Shown here piece after piece: positions 1 through 7,032 of a DNA stretch of 11,876 nt; position 1 is the stretch's first letter, and each line of letters opens with the position of its first letter. The notes under the pieces were generated by a model, which did no database searches, was not told the DNA's origin, and saw nothing but the letters and a program-made list of their open reading frames with translations. This DNA is from Alphaproteobacteria bacterium (GTDB lineage Bacteria > Pseudomonadota > Alphaproteobacteria > Puniceispirillales > Marisalimonadaceae). The stretch is from contig JADHRC010000037.1 of the NCBI GenBank assembly GCA_016777645.1, positions 1 to 11,876 on the forward strand, read 5' to 3'. A program made the translations under genes and the position numbers.

Positions 1-1
1 A

Positions 2-556
2 GGAGCAAAAATTGAGGAAGTTGTTATTCCTGAAGCTAGTGAAAAGGGAGTTTTATTTCCTAAAATAGTTGGATCAGAAATAATTAGCGCATTTGGAATA
101 GATCGCTTCAAAAAAAATGTAGATAAAATGGATCCTGTTACTGGTAATAGAGCTAAATTAGGCTTAGAAGTTTCTTCTTATGAATATATTGCTGCAAAGC
201 AAAGAGTTGATCAATTACAACAAATTGCAGATAAATACTTTAATACATATGACGCTCTTCTATCACCAACTACTGTAATGCAACCTCTAGATATAAGTAA
301 GGCTGAAATTGGCAAAGATTTACATGAAAGAAGTCTCTTGGCATCTGCTAATACTCAGCCAGTAAATATTTTTGGTATTTGTGGTATTACTTATCCTATC
401 CAAAAATTTGTAAAAAATAATGTAGACAGCATTTTACCTATTGGGTTGCAGATAATTTGTAACAAAAATGATGATGAAAAGGCAGTCGAAATTGCTTTGG
501 CGTTGGAAAATCAATTTGGGAAACCAGAACTTCCTGACGTTACTAAATTTTTATGA
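2..556 (+). CDS. Amidase (amidase-signature family), C-terminal part; 5' end lies outside the window
   Basis: The reading frame is open from base 2 to the TGA at 554-556 and gives 184 residues, so the ATG at 128 is internal and the gene begins upstream of the window. The visible part matches the C-terminal half of amidase-signature hydrolases, which cleave amide bonds (R-CONH2 to acid plus ammonia) in the cytoplasm. Recognisable pieces are the YDALLSPTT segment (family form D-x-L-L-x-P-T), the TQPVNIFGICGITYPI segment (usually N-x-x-G-x-P-x-x-x-x-P) and LPIGLQIICNKNDDEKAVEIA (family form L-P-x-G-x-Q, then a D/E-rich turn and a helix). The Ser-cisSer-Lys catalytic triad lies in the missing N-terminal half, so activity cannot be judged. 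GatA-like and general amidases share this region, so the substrate is unknown. No clear hairpin terminator follows. Confidence 0.85.
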   Translation, partial: GAKIEEVVIPEASEKGVLFPKIVGSEIISAFGIDRFKKNVDKMDPVTGNRAKLGLEVSSYEYIAAKQRVDQLQQIADKYFNTYDALLSPTTVMQPLDISKAEIGKDLHERSLLASANTQPVNIFGICGITYPIQKFVKNNVDSILPIGLQIICNKNDDEKAVEIALALENQFGKPELPDVTKFL

Positions 557-670
557 TGTTAATAATCTTAAAAATAGGGTAACAATAAAAAAAAATAAAA
601 AGAATCTTGAATTTTATTATTTAAAAATTACCTAAATTGAAATAATTAAATCTAATTTTTGTACTTCAGT

Positions 671-675
671 AAGGA
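671..675 (+). promoter_or_regulatory. Ribosome binding site that supports a TTG start for the ABC ATPase gene
   Basis: AAGGA lies nine bases before the TTG at 685. The next in-frame ATG is far inside the gene, beyond the Walker A motif, so TTG is the only start that preserves the whole nucleotide-binding domain. Confidence 0.6.
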
Positions 676-684
676 TATAAAGTC

Positions 685-1635
685 TTGTCTACAAAACTTA
701 TAGACGCAAATAACCTAATAAAGTCATTTGGAAATTTTGTGGCTGTGGATAATATTGATTTAGCGGTAAATCGAGGTGAAGTTGTTGGGTTCTTAGGACC
801 AAATGGAGCAGGGAAATCAACAACTATGAAAATGTTAACGGGTTTTCTTGAGCCCGACAGTGGCAAAATATTAATAAATAACATTGATTTAAAATTATAT
901 CCATTACAAGCAAAGCAACTTATCGGATATCTTCCTGAAGGGGCACCATCTTATTCAGATATGGAGGTATCTGAATTTTTATCATTTGTTGGTAAAATGA
1001 GAGGAATTGATGATAGAAATACTTTAAATAATCGTTTAGAAGATATGGCTAACCAAATAAACCTTAAAGATGTTTGGAATCGTCCAATCGAAACTCTTTC
1101 TAAGGGCTTTAAAAGAAGAGTTGGTATTGCCCAGGCACTCATACATGACCCAGATATACTTATTCTTGATGAGCCTACAGATGGCTTAGATCCAAATCAA
1201 AAACATGAAATGAGAAATTTAATAAAAACTATATCCAAAAATAAGGCTATAGTTATTTCAACCCATATATTAGAAGAAGTTGAAGCTGTGTGCTCTAGGG
1301 CCGTAATTATAGCCAATGGTAAACTTCTTGCTAACGAAAAACCAGAGAATCTCGGTAAGAACTTAAATCAAAAAAGTGTCATGTCTATACTAGTATCTAA
1401 TAAAATCGACAGTACAATTTCAAAAGAGATAAAGGCAAACTTCAAAAACAACAAAATAGAAGTTCAAACTATAGATAACTCATATTGCAAAATCTTAATT
1501 GAAGGGGATGAAAAAAATTTAGAGTTAAATAAAATTTTAACTCAATTAAAAAAACAAAAACTTAATGTGGTTGAAGCTTTTTTTGTGAGACCTAGTTTGG
1601 ATGAAATATTTAGGGTAATCACTCAAAATAAATAG
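685..1635 (+). CDS. ABC transporter ATP-binding protein, GldA/ABC-2 export type
   Basis: This 316-residue cytoplasmic ATPase would power the permease encoded next. The nucleotide-binding domain fills about residues 4-225: Walker A GPNGAGKST (38-46), a Q-loop region IGYLPE in which Glu85 stands where many ABC proteins have Gln, an LSKG signature (138-141), Walker B ILILDEP (158-164), a D-loop GLDP (167-170) and the H-loop His194. Glu in GYLPE is common in the GldA-like branch, so it is not a defect. About 90 C-terminal residues form the accessory region usual for this branch, which ends in a segment resembling the common EAFF-x-R/L-T/S-LEDIF motif (EAFFVRPSLDEIF). Translation starts at TTG with an AAGGA site nine bases upstream. 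The permease gene follows after about 20 bases, in the same operon. Naming it gldA would overstate the case: outside Bacteroidota the role is not established. Confidence 0.9.
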   Translation: MSTKLIDANNLIKSFGNFVAVDNIDLAVNRGEVVGFLGPNGAGKSTTMKMLTGFLEPDSGKILINNIDLKLYPLQAKQLIGYLPEGAPSYSDMEVSEFLSFVGKMRGIDDRNTLNNRLEDMANQINLKDVWNRPIETLSKGFKRRVGIAQALIHDPDILILDEPTDGLDPNQKHEMRNLIKTISKNKAIVISTHILEEVEAVCSRAVIIANGKLLANEKPENLGKNLNQKSVMSILVSNKIDSTISKEIKANFKNNKIEVQTIDNSYCKILIEGDEKNLELNKILTQLKKQKLNVVEAFFVRPSLDEIFRVITQNK

Positions 1636-1658
1636 TAGCTAATACAAATGGATAAGTG

Positions 1659-2405
1659 ATGAACACATATTTGAATAAAACATATATAATATTTGATAGA
1701 GAATTAAAGGGATACTTTAGAACTCCCTTAGCCTCAATATTCTTATTAGTTTTTTTGTCTCTTTCTTCTGGAATGACCTTCTTTTTAGGTCGATTTTTTG
1801 AGCGTGACCAGGCTGATTTAACTGCTTTTTTCTCATGGCACCCTTGGTTATTTCTAATATTAATGCCTGCGATTGGGATGAGGTTGTGGGCTGAGGAACG
1901 AAGATCAGGAACAATAGAACTATTAATAACTTTACCTGTTACAAATACACAATTAGTTATAGGCAAATTTATGGCAAGTTGGATTTTTACACTAATTGCT
2001 CTCATTTTGTCTACGCCAATTTGGATAACAGTTAATTACCTAGGGGACCCTGACAATAATGTTATTTTTGTATCTTACATTGGAAGCTGGTTAATGGCTG
2101 GAGCTTTCTTGGCGCTAACATCTTGTCTTTCAACTCTTACTAAAAACCAAGTTATAGCCTTTATAATTTCGTCTATTAGTGGTTTTATTTTAATTATGGC
2201 TGGTTTTAGCTTAATACTATCCGCTGTTAGATCATGGGCACCAGTTTGGATAACAGAAACTATTGGATCAATGTCTTTCCTTTCTCACTTTAGTAGGATC
2301 CAAATGGGTGTATTTGACTTAAGTTCGCTTATATTCTTTTTATCAATGATTATTTTGTGTCTTTGGATAAATATACAGCTTGTTCAAATAAAAAAGGCAG
2401 ATTGA
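1659..2405 (+). CDS. ABC-2 type transporter permease, GldF-like
   Basis: This is an integral membrane permease of about 248 residues with six hydrophobic segments, roughly residues 25-45, 60-78, 100-128, 138-160, 165-190 and 223-243 (counted from a GTG one codon earlier). Between helices 2 and 3 lies RLWAEERRSGTIELL (76-90), the conserved coupling-helix signature of ABC-2 permeases of the GldF/NosY type, which contacts the ATPase. The start is ambiguous: GTG 1656 or ATG 1659. ATG is preferred because the nearest purine-rich site (GGA, 1650-1652) has a six-base spacer to it and only three to the GTG. One permease gene implies a homodimer, or pairing with the downstream membrane-anchored subunits. 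Its stop codon overlaps the GAGG ribosome site of the next gene (2404-2407), so the two are probably translationally coupled. Confidence 0.88.
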   Translation: MNTYLNKTYIIFDRELKGYFRTPLASIFLLVFLSLSSGMTFFLGRFFERDQADLTAFFSWHPWLFLILMPAIGMRLWAEERRSGTIELLITLPVTNTQLVIGKFMASWIFTLIALILSTPIWITVNYLGDPDNNVIFVSYIGSWLMAGAFLALTSCLSTLTKNQVIAFIISSISGFILIMAGFSLILSAVRSWAPVWITETIGSMSFLSHFSRIQMGVFDLSSLIFFLSMIILCLWINIQLVQIKKAD

Positions 2406-2412
2406 GGATAAA

Positions 2413-4236
2413 ATGACATTCTTAAATAAGATAAAATCTAAAAGCGTTATAAAATTATCAATTTTGTTATCAATAATTATATTCTTTAGTATTAACATAA
2501 TAACTAACAATATGCTTGGATATTCAAGAATAGACTTTACAGAAAACAAGCTTTACTCATTATCTGAAGGTACTAAAAAACTTTTAAAAAACCTAGATGA
2601 ACCAATTCATCTACGTTTATTCATTTCAAGTAATCTTGTTAAAGATGTTCCTCAATTTTCAACTTATGCAAATAGAGTTGAAACAATATTAAAAACATAT
2701 AGCAATATCTCAAATGGTAAAATAACAATTGAGACCATTGATCCAAAACCATTTTCTGATGAAGAAGATAGAGCTGTTGGAATGGGAATTAATCCATTTA
2801 ATGCAACAGAAATGTCTGACTCATTATACTTTGGTCTAGCTGCGACTAACTCTACAAACGGCCAAAAAAATATTCCTATGTTTTCGCCTGAAAGAGAGAC
2901 TTTTCTTGAGTATGATCTCACAAGCTTAATTTCAGAACTAAGCCAAACAAAAAAACCTATAGTAAGCATTATTGATAATCTCGGGCTAAGTGCTGACGGC
3001 AGAGTAGGCAAGCCAGAACAACAAATTCTGAAACAAATGAAAGAAATGTTCAAAGTTGAAATGGTTAATGAGAGTGCTAATGAATTAGATAAGGATACAA
3101 AAATTCTTATGGTAATCCATCCTAAGTTTCTATCTGATGAGACACTTTACATGATAGACCAATGGGTCCTGAAAGGGGGAGCCACTCTAATTTTCTTAGA
3201 TCCATATGCAGAAACAGAGCTTAGTCGTCAACAGGGTATGCCCCCAATGAACCCAAGATCAGATTTAAAGAAATTACTAGATACCTGGGGTATCAAGTTT
3301 GATAACAAGCAAGCTGTATTAGATTCTGAATTTGGTTTTCGTATTGCCAGGAAAATTAACGGTAGAGATGTACAAGTAACTAACTATCCGTGGCTAAATA
3401 TTAGAGGAGAAGGTTTAAACAAAAATGACAGTACGCTTTCAAACCTTAGTACAATTGTAATGACCACAGCCGGATCTCTACAAGACACGAACAAAAACCC
3501 TATTCTGGAACCTATTATCAGAAGTAGTAAAAAGTCTGGAGTAGGTGACGCTCAGAAAGCAGGAAACCCTGAAGGTGATCCTAGAGACCTATTATCTAAT
3601 ATAAAATCTGATAATGAAAATTATACTTTAGCTGGTTGGATTAAAGCAAACCTAAACTCTTCTTTTATCAATAGTGAAGATAAAAAAGATAATCAACTAA
3701 TGAAGTCTAAAAACAAATCAAACGTTTTGATTGTAACAGATGCAGATATGTTAATGGATAGAAATTGGTTAACTCAAAGAGGTGCATTCGCAAATAATGG
3801 TGATTTTGTTTTAAATATAGTTGAAAAGATGATTGGTGGAAATGCTCTGTCTGATCTCAGGGGAAAAAGCACCTCATGGAGACCATTTGAAAAAATAATA
3901 GAATTAGAGAAAATTGCTGAAGAAAAATTCCTTATTGAAGAACAAATGCTTGCCAAAAAATTAGAGGGTATGGAAGACAAAATAAGAAATTTAACTCAAA
4001 ATAGCGATAAAGATACAGATGTATTATCACCAGAAACTATTAAAGCTATTGATGGATTTAAAACAGAAATGATGGCTACAAGATCCCAGTTGAGAAATGT
4101 GAAGTTTGATCTGAGAAGAGATGTGGATTTGTTAAAAAAATGGATTATATCAATTAACGTTGCAATTTTACCTATTGCATTTGCAGCTGTATCATTAATC
4201 ATTTCATTAAGAAGAAAAAGAAAAGCCTCTTATTAG
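2413..4236 (+). CDS. GldG-family ABC transporter auxiliary protein, membrane-anchored at both ends
   Basis: This 607-residue protein has a hydrophobic segment near each end (about 13-32 and 578-599) with a large hydrophilic region between them, presumably periplasmic. Just after the first helix is DFTENKLYSLSEGTKKLL (41-58), the hallmark of GldG and the 'ABC-type uncharacterised transport system' family. The middle has alternating beta/alpha stretches (VSIIDNLGL near 184-192, GGATLIFLDPYAE near 255-267, NVLIVTDADMLMD near 437-449) typical of the family. Residues 493-575 are highly charged and heptad-like, probably a coiled coil leading into the second helix, and the tail RRKRK (600-604) suggests a cytoplasmic C terminus. 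A GAGG site overlapping the permease stop precedes the ATG. In Bacteroidota GldG works with GldA and GldF in gliding motility; here the substrate and role are unknown. Confidence 0.85.
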   Translation: MTFLNKIKSKSVIKLSILLSIIIFFSINIITNNMLGYSRIDFTENKLYSLSEGTKKLLKNLDEPIHLRLFISSNLVKDVPQFSTYANRVETILKTYSNISNGKITIETIDPKPFSDEEDRAVGMGINPFNATEMSDSLYFGLAATNSTNGQKNIPMFSPERETFLEYDLTSLISELSQTKKPIVSIIDNLGLSADGRVGKPEQQILKQMKEMFKVEMVNESANELDKDTKILMVIHPKFLSDETLYMIDQWVLKGGATLIFLDPYAETELSRQQGMPPMNPRSDLKKLLDTWGIKFDNKQAVLDSEFGFRIARKINGRDVQVTNYPWLNIRGEGLNKNDSTLSNLSTIVMTTAGSLQDTNKNPILEPIIRSSKKSGVGDAQKAGNPEGDPRDLLSNIKSDNENYTLAGWIKANLNSSFINSEDKKDNQLMKSKNKSNVLIVTDADMLMDRNWLTQRGAFANNGDFVLNIVEKMIGGNALSDLRGKSTSWRPFEKIIELEKIAEEKFLIEEQMLAKKLEGMEDKIRNLTQNSDKDTDVLSPETIKAIDGFKTEMMATRSQLRNVKFDLRRDVDLLKKWIISINVAILPIAFAAVSLIISLRRKRKASY

Positions 4237-4255
4237 AAATTGGATGTAGAGAAAT

Positions 4256-5284
4256 ATGACTGAAAAAAAGTTTTTAAATTTAATAATTATTTCAATTTTA
4301 TTAGCAGTTTTAGCTGCACTATCCATAAATTTTAATACACAAAGCTATAATTTTGAGAAAAGGGGAGAAGTTTTTTTAAAAGATTTTACTAAAAATATTA
4401 ATAATATTGAAATTATATCCATAGAGTCTTTTGACAACACTATTGATATAGTAAAAAGAAATAATAGTTATACTTCAGAATCTGGTTACCCCTTAAAAAA
4501 AGGTATGTGGGAGAACTTAATAACAAGTCTTTCCCTCCTTCGTATAGAAGAAAGTAAAACTAATAGTCCTGAGAGGCATGAAGATCTCAATTTGAAATCA
4601 CCCGAATTTAACAAAAGTGAAGATGAAAGTGACGGATACGCTACCAAAATAACATTAAAAAAGAATGACGGAACAGTTTTTTCATCAATACTTTTCGGAA
4701 AAACAGACCCAAGTGTTGGAGGTTTAAGTGGTGGCCAGTTTGCAAGAATGAATGGAGATAATCAAAGTTATCTTCTGAAGGGTGCTATCAGAATGCCTGG
4801 CAGCAAATCTGACTGGTTTGAAAGTCTTCTTTTTTCAATTAAAAACGAAGATTTTATTAGGGCGACTTTAAAGAAAGATAATAAAATCTTTGAGATTGAA
4901 AATATTAAAAATTCTTTAAAAATAACATATCCTCTAAATCCTAATTTTAATCCTGATCAAGAAAAGTTGACCGATATCAGAGATGTTATAGAAAGTTTTT
5001 ATTTTTATGACGTAAAAAAGTCTTTAACAAGCTACCCAAACAATTTGCCAACTCTATCTTATGAGACTAAAAATGGATTGATTTTATCAATATCTTCCGT
5101 TAACCCTAAAGAAAAAGGAGAGAATTGGGTCATTATAAAAGTCGCGTCAAATGACCCTAAATCAAAAGAATTATCAGAAGAGATAAAAAATAAAACTTCA
5201 GGCTTTGAATTTTTAGCTAATATTAATACAAGTAATATTTTAAGATGGAACCTTGAAGATTTAGCTGCCCAAAAGAAAGAATAA
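4256..5284 (+). CDS. DUF4340 domain protein, last gene of the GldAFG-like ABC operon
   Basis: This 342-residue protein has one N-terminal hydrophobic helix (about residues 7-24) with a lysine-rich start (MTEKK), which reads as an uncleaved signal anchor, followed by a hydrophilic and presumably periplasmic domain. The domain shows DUF4340 features: repeated strand pairs with short polar turns (KITLKKNDGTVFSSILFG, 131-148, then a K-T-D-P turn), the QSYLLKG strand and the end segment FEFLANINTSNILRWNLEDL (317-336), which resembles the usual F-x-F-x-x-x-x-Y-x-A-x-x-L-x-x-x-L-E-D-L ending. The function of DUF4340 is not known. It often follows gldG-like genes in operons, and here it starts 19 bases after that gene stops, so it is probably a subunit or accessory factor of the same machine. 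It ends one base before the convergent acyl-CoA dehydrogenase gene. Confidence 0.8.
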   Translation: MTEKKFLNLIIISILLAVLAALSINFNTQSYNFEKRGEVFLKDFTKNINNIEIISIESFDNTIDIVKRNNSYTSESGYPLKKGMWENLITSLSLLRIEESKTNSPERHEDLNLKSPEFNKSEDESDGYATKITLKKNDGTVFSSILFGKTDPSVGGLSGGQFARMNGDNQSYLLKGAIRMPGSKSDWFESLLFSIKNEDFIRATLKKDNKIFEIENIKNSLKITYPLNPNFNPDQEKLTDIRDVIESFYFYDVKKSLTSYPNNLPTLSYETKNGLILSISSVNPKEKGENWVIIKVASNDPKSKELSEEIKNKTSGFEFLANINTSNILRWNLEDLAAQKKE

Positions 5285-5285
5285 G

Positions 5286-6476
5286 TTAATAAGACCTAGG
5301 CATTCCTAAAACGTGCTCTGCTAAATATGATAATATCAAATTAGTAGATATTGGAGCAACTTGATATAATCTGGCCTCTCTAAACTTTCTTTCCACATCA
5401 TACTCTTCAGCAAATCCAAAACCACCATGAGTTTGAACACATGCCTCTGCAGCAGCCCATGAAGCGTCTGCGGCTAGTAATTTTGCAGTATTAGCCTCTT
5501 CACCAATAGGTTTACCTTCTTCATATAACTTTGCAGCATGATAAACCATTAACTCCGCAGCTTTCATTTGAGCATATGCTTTTGCAATTGGAAATTGAAT
5601 TCCTTGATTCTGACCAATAGCTCTCCCAAAAATATTTCTTTCATTGGCGTAATTAGTTGATTTTTTAGTAAACCATTTCGCATCACCAATACATTCTGCT
5701 GAGATTAAAATCCTTTCTGCATTCATGCCAGATAAAATATATCTGAAACCCTTATTTTCTTCCCCCACAAGACTAGAGGCAGGTATTCTTAAGTTATCAA
5801 AAAATACTTCTGTTGTAGAATGATTCATCATTGTTCTAATGGGACGAATAGTAAGTCCATTTCCTTTAGCTTTTCTCATATCTAAAAGAAAAACAGATAA
5901 ACCTTCTGTTTTTTTATTAACTTGATTAAGCGGAGTTGTCCTTGCTAGCAATAACATTAAATCAGAATGTTCTGCTCTACTAGTCCATATTTTTTGCCCG
6001 TTGATTATATAATCATCACCATCTCGAACCGCTACAGTTCTTAAACTAGTTGTATCAGTTCCACTTGTTGGCTCAGTAACTCCAAATGCTTGTAATCTTA
6101 GTGATCCGTCTGCAATTTTAGGTAAATATTCTTTTTTCTGTTCTTCTGAACCATGCCTTAATACAGTACCCATAGTATACATTTGTGCGTGACAAGCAGC
6201 TGCGTTACAGCCTTGATGATGTATTTCTTCAAGAATAACTGAGGCAGCTGTCATCCCTAATCCTGCACCACCATACTCTTCAGGTATTAAGGCACCCAGA
6301 AAGCCTGCTTCAGTTAAAGCCTTCACAAACTCAGTTGGATAGCTCTGCTCTCTATCAAGCTTTCTCCAATAATCACCTTGAAAATTGCCACAGAGTTTTG
6401 CAACAGCTTCTCTTACTTCAGATATCATATCTTCTTGAGTGTCTAATTTTTCTGGTTGTAAAGTAGTATCAGGCAT
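5286..6476 (-). CDS. Acyl-CoA dehydrogenase family flavoprotein with helix-G-type catalytic glutamate
   Basis: This 396-residue protein has the usual length and domain order of FAD acyl-CoA dehydrogenases, which introduce a C2-C3 double bond into acyl-CoA and pass electrons to ETF: an N-terminal helical domain (about 15-125), a beta domain with the first family signature GVTEPTSGTDTTSL (132-145) and the W164 motif QKIWTS, then a C-terminal helical domain with QTHGGFGFAEEYDVERKFRE (348-367). In the medium-chain branch the base is a Glu in a Y-E-G-T loop after that motif. Here the loop reads YQVAPISTN, with Pro375 at the Glu position. Instead, Glu254 in MNAER (251-255) matches the position used by isovaleryl-CoA and long-chain acyl-CoA dehydrogenases. 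The substrate is not predictable; branched-chain or short dicarboxylic acyl-CoAs are possible. GAGGA lies five bases before the ATG. No beta-oxidation partner gene is adjacent. Confidence 0.9.
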   Translation of the reverse strand: MPDTTLQPEKLDTQEDMISEVREAVAKLCGNFQGDYWRKLDREQSYPTEFVKALTEAGFLGALIPEEYGGAGLGMTAASVILEEIHHQGCNAAACHAQMYTMGTVLRHGSEEQKKEYLPKIADGSLRLQAFGVTEPTSGTDTTSLRTVAVRDGDDYIINGQKIWTSRAEHSDLMLLLARTTPLNQVNKKTEGLSVFLLDMRKAKGNGLTIRPIRTMMNHSTTEVFFDNLRIPASSLVGEENKGFRYILSGMNAERILISAECIGDAKWFTKKSTNYANERNIFGRAIGQNQGIQFPIAKAYAQMKAAELMVYHAAKLYEEGKPIGEEANTAKLLAADASWAAAEACVQTHGGFGFAEEYDVERKFREARLYQVAPISTNLILSYLAEHVLGMPRSY

Positions 6477-6612
6477 TATTTTCCTCGTAAATTTTGATTA
6501 TCATATATATATATTAAATAAATTTTTTATTACTAGCTTATTTATACTAAATAATAATAATTATTTTTTGTAACATCATAATAATTACCAACAATTTATG
6601 CGGAGATTTAAA
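6477..6612. other. Divergent intergenic region between the acyl-CoA dehydrogenase and VOC genes
   Basis: These 136 bases are almost pure A+T and must carry the promoters of two divergent transcripts. An alternating AT run lies at 6503-6514. A TATGAT box on the minus strand (6505 down to 6500) is a possible -10 for the dehydrogenase, and TATACT (6543-6548) on the plus strand is a possible -10 for the VOC gene. Neither has a convincing -35 partner, so both are weak. No operator-like inverted repeat stands out above the base composition. Confidence 0.4.
6602..6605 (+). promoter_or_regulatory. Ribosome binding site that decides the VOC gene start
   Basis: GGAG lies seven bases before the ATG at 6613. 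It sits downstream of the earlier in-frame ATG at 6598, which has no purine-rich site before it. This favours a protein beginning MKLEFHH. Confidence 0.7.
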
Positions 6613-7032
6613 ATGAAGTTAGAGTTTCATCATATAAACTTTGTATCAAAAAACGTCGATAAAATGAATGATTTTTACAAGGATATCCTTGAAATGGAAA
6701 GTATACCAATAGAAAATTTTCCTAGAACAGAAGAAACTGTTGAGAGTGGGTATAGTGGTAAAATTAATTTTGTAACAGAAGGTAAAATTGAAATGCACCT
6801 TGCTGAACGTGATTTAAATGTTGCCTTTAAAAACAAACAAACCATTAATCCAGTTGATCATGGACACATTGCATTTAGAACCGACGATATAAGATTATTC
6901 ATTGAAAAACTTAAACAAAAAAAAATACCTTTTTCAGATTACGGTACTACTTTTGCTAAAGAATGGTATCAAATCTTTTTCCATGATCCTGAAGGAAATG
7001 TTATAGAAGTTCACCAAAAAATAAATCATTAA
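6613..7032 (+). CDS. VOC superfamily metalloprotein (glyoxalase/dioxygenase/fosfomycin-resistance fold)
   Basis: This 139-residue protein is the size of a single two-module VOC chain. It starts with HHINFVSKNVDKMNDFYKDI, the typical first strand and helix of the family. The second module starts at DHGHIAFRTDDI (82-93) and ends NVIEVHQ (129-135), the usual C-terminal strand with a glutamate. The expected metal ligands are present: His7 (or His6), His62 in MHLAE, His85 in GHIAF and Glu132 in IEVH, so it is probably an active divalent-metal enzyme. The fold alone does not give the reaction: lyase, isomerase, epimerase, extradiol dioxygenase and antibiotic-modifying enzymes all share it. ATG 6613 is chosen over ATG 6598 on ribosome-site evidence. 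The stop codon is followed immediately by the start codon of an MFS transporter, which suggests the two work on the same or related compounds. Confidence 0.85.
   Translation: MKLEFHHINFVSKNVDKMNDFYKDILEMESIPIENFPRTEETVESGYSGKINFVTEGKIEMHLAERDLNVAFKNKQTINPVDHGHIAFRTDDIRLFIEKLKQKKIPFSDYGTTFAKEWYQIFFHDPEGNVIEVHQKINH

Noticed and set aside
557..684. Possible terminator or promoter between the amidase and the ABC operon
   Set aside because: The A-rich run at about 587-600 lacks a stable G+C stem before it. TTGAAT (607-612) has no -10 at a normal distance. Nothing here is above background.
927..942. Glu instead of Gln at the Q-loop of the ABC ATPase as a sign of a dead enzyme
   Set aside because: GYLPE is frequent in the GldA/ABC-2 branch, and Walker A, Walker B, signature and H-loop are all intact.
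666..4202. Antisense open frames of 60-130 codons across the ABC operon (and similar ones opposite htpG and the aldolase gene)
   Set aside because: They lie wholly opposite genes with clear domain matches, have no recognisable protein motifs or ribosome sites, and are expected by chance.
685..5284. Reading the ABC operon as a true gliding-motility system
   Set aside because: Only the transporter-type components resemble Gld proteins; no GldJ/K/L/M/N or SprA-type gene is in view, and DUF4340 is not part of the Bacteroidota set. The similarity supports family, not function.
6477..6612. Alternating AT run (6503-6514) and AAT/ATT repeats as a possible operator or replication-related element
   Set aside because: The whole gap is nearly pure A+T, so short palindromes such as AATAATTATT are expected by chance; no DnaA box or longer symmetric repeat is visible.
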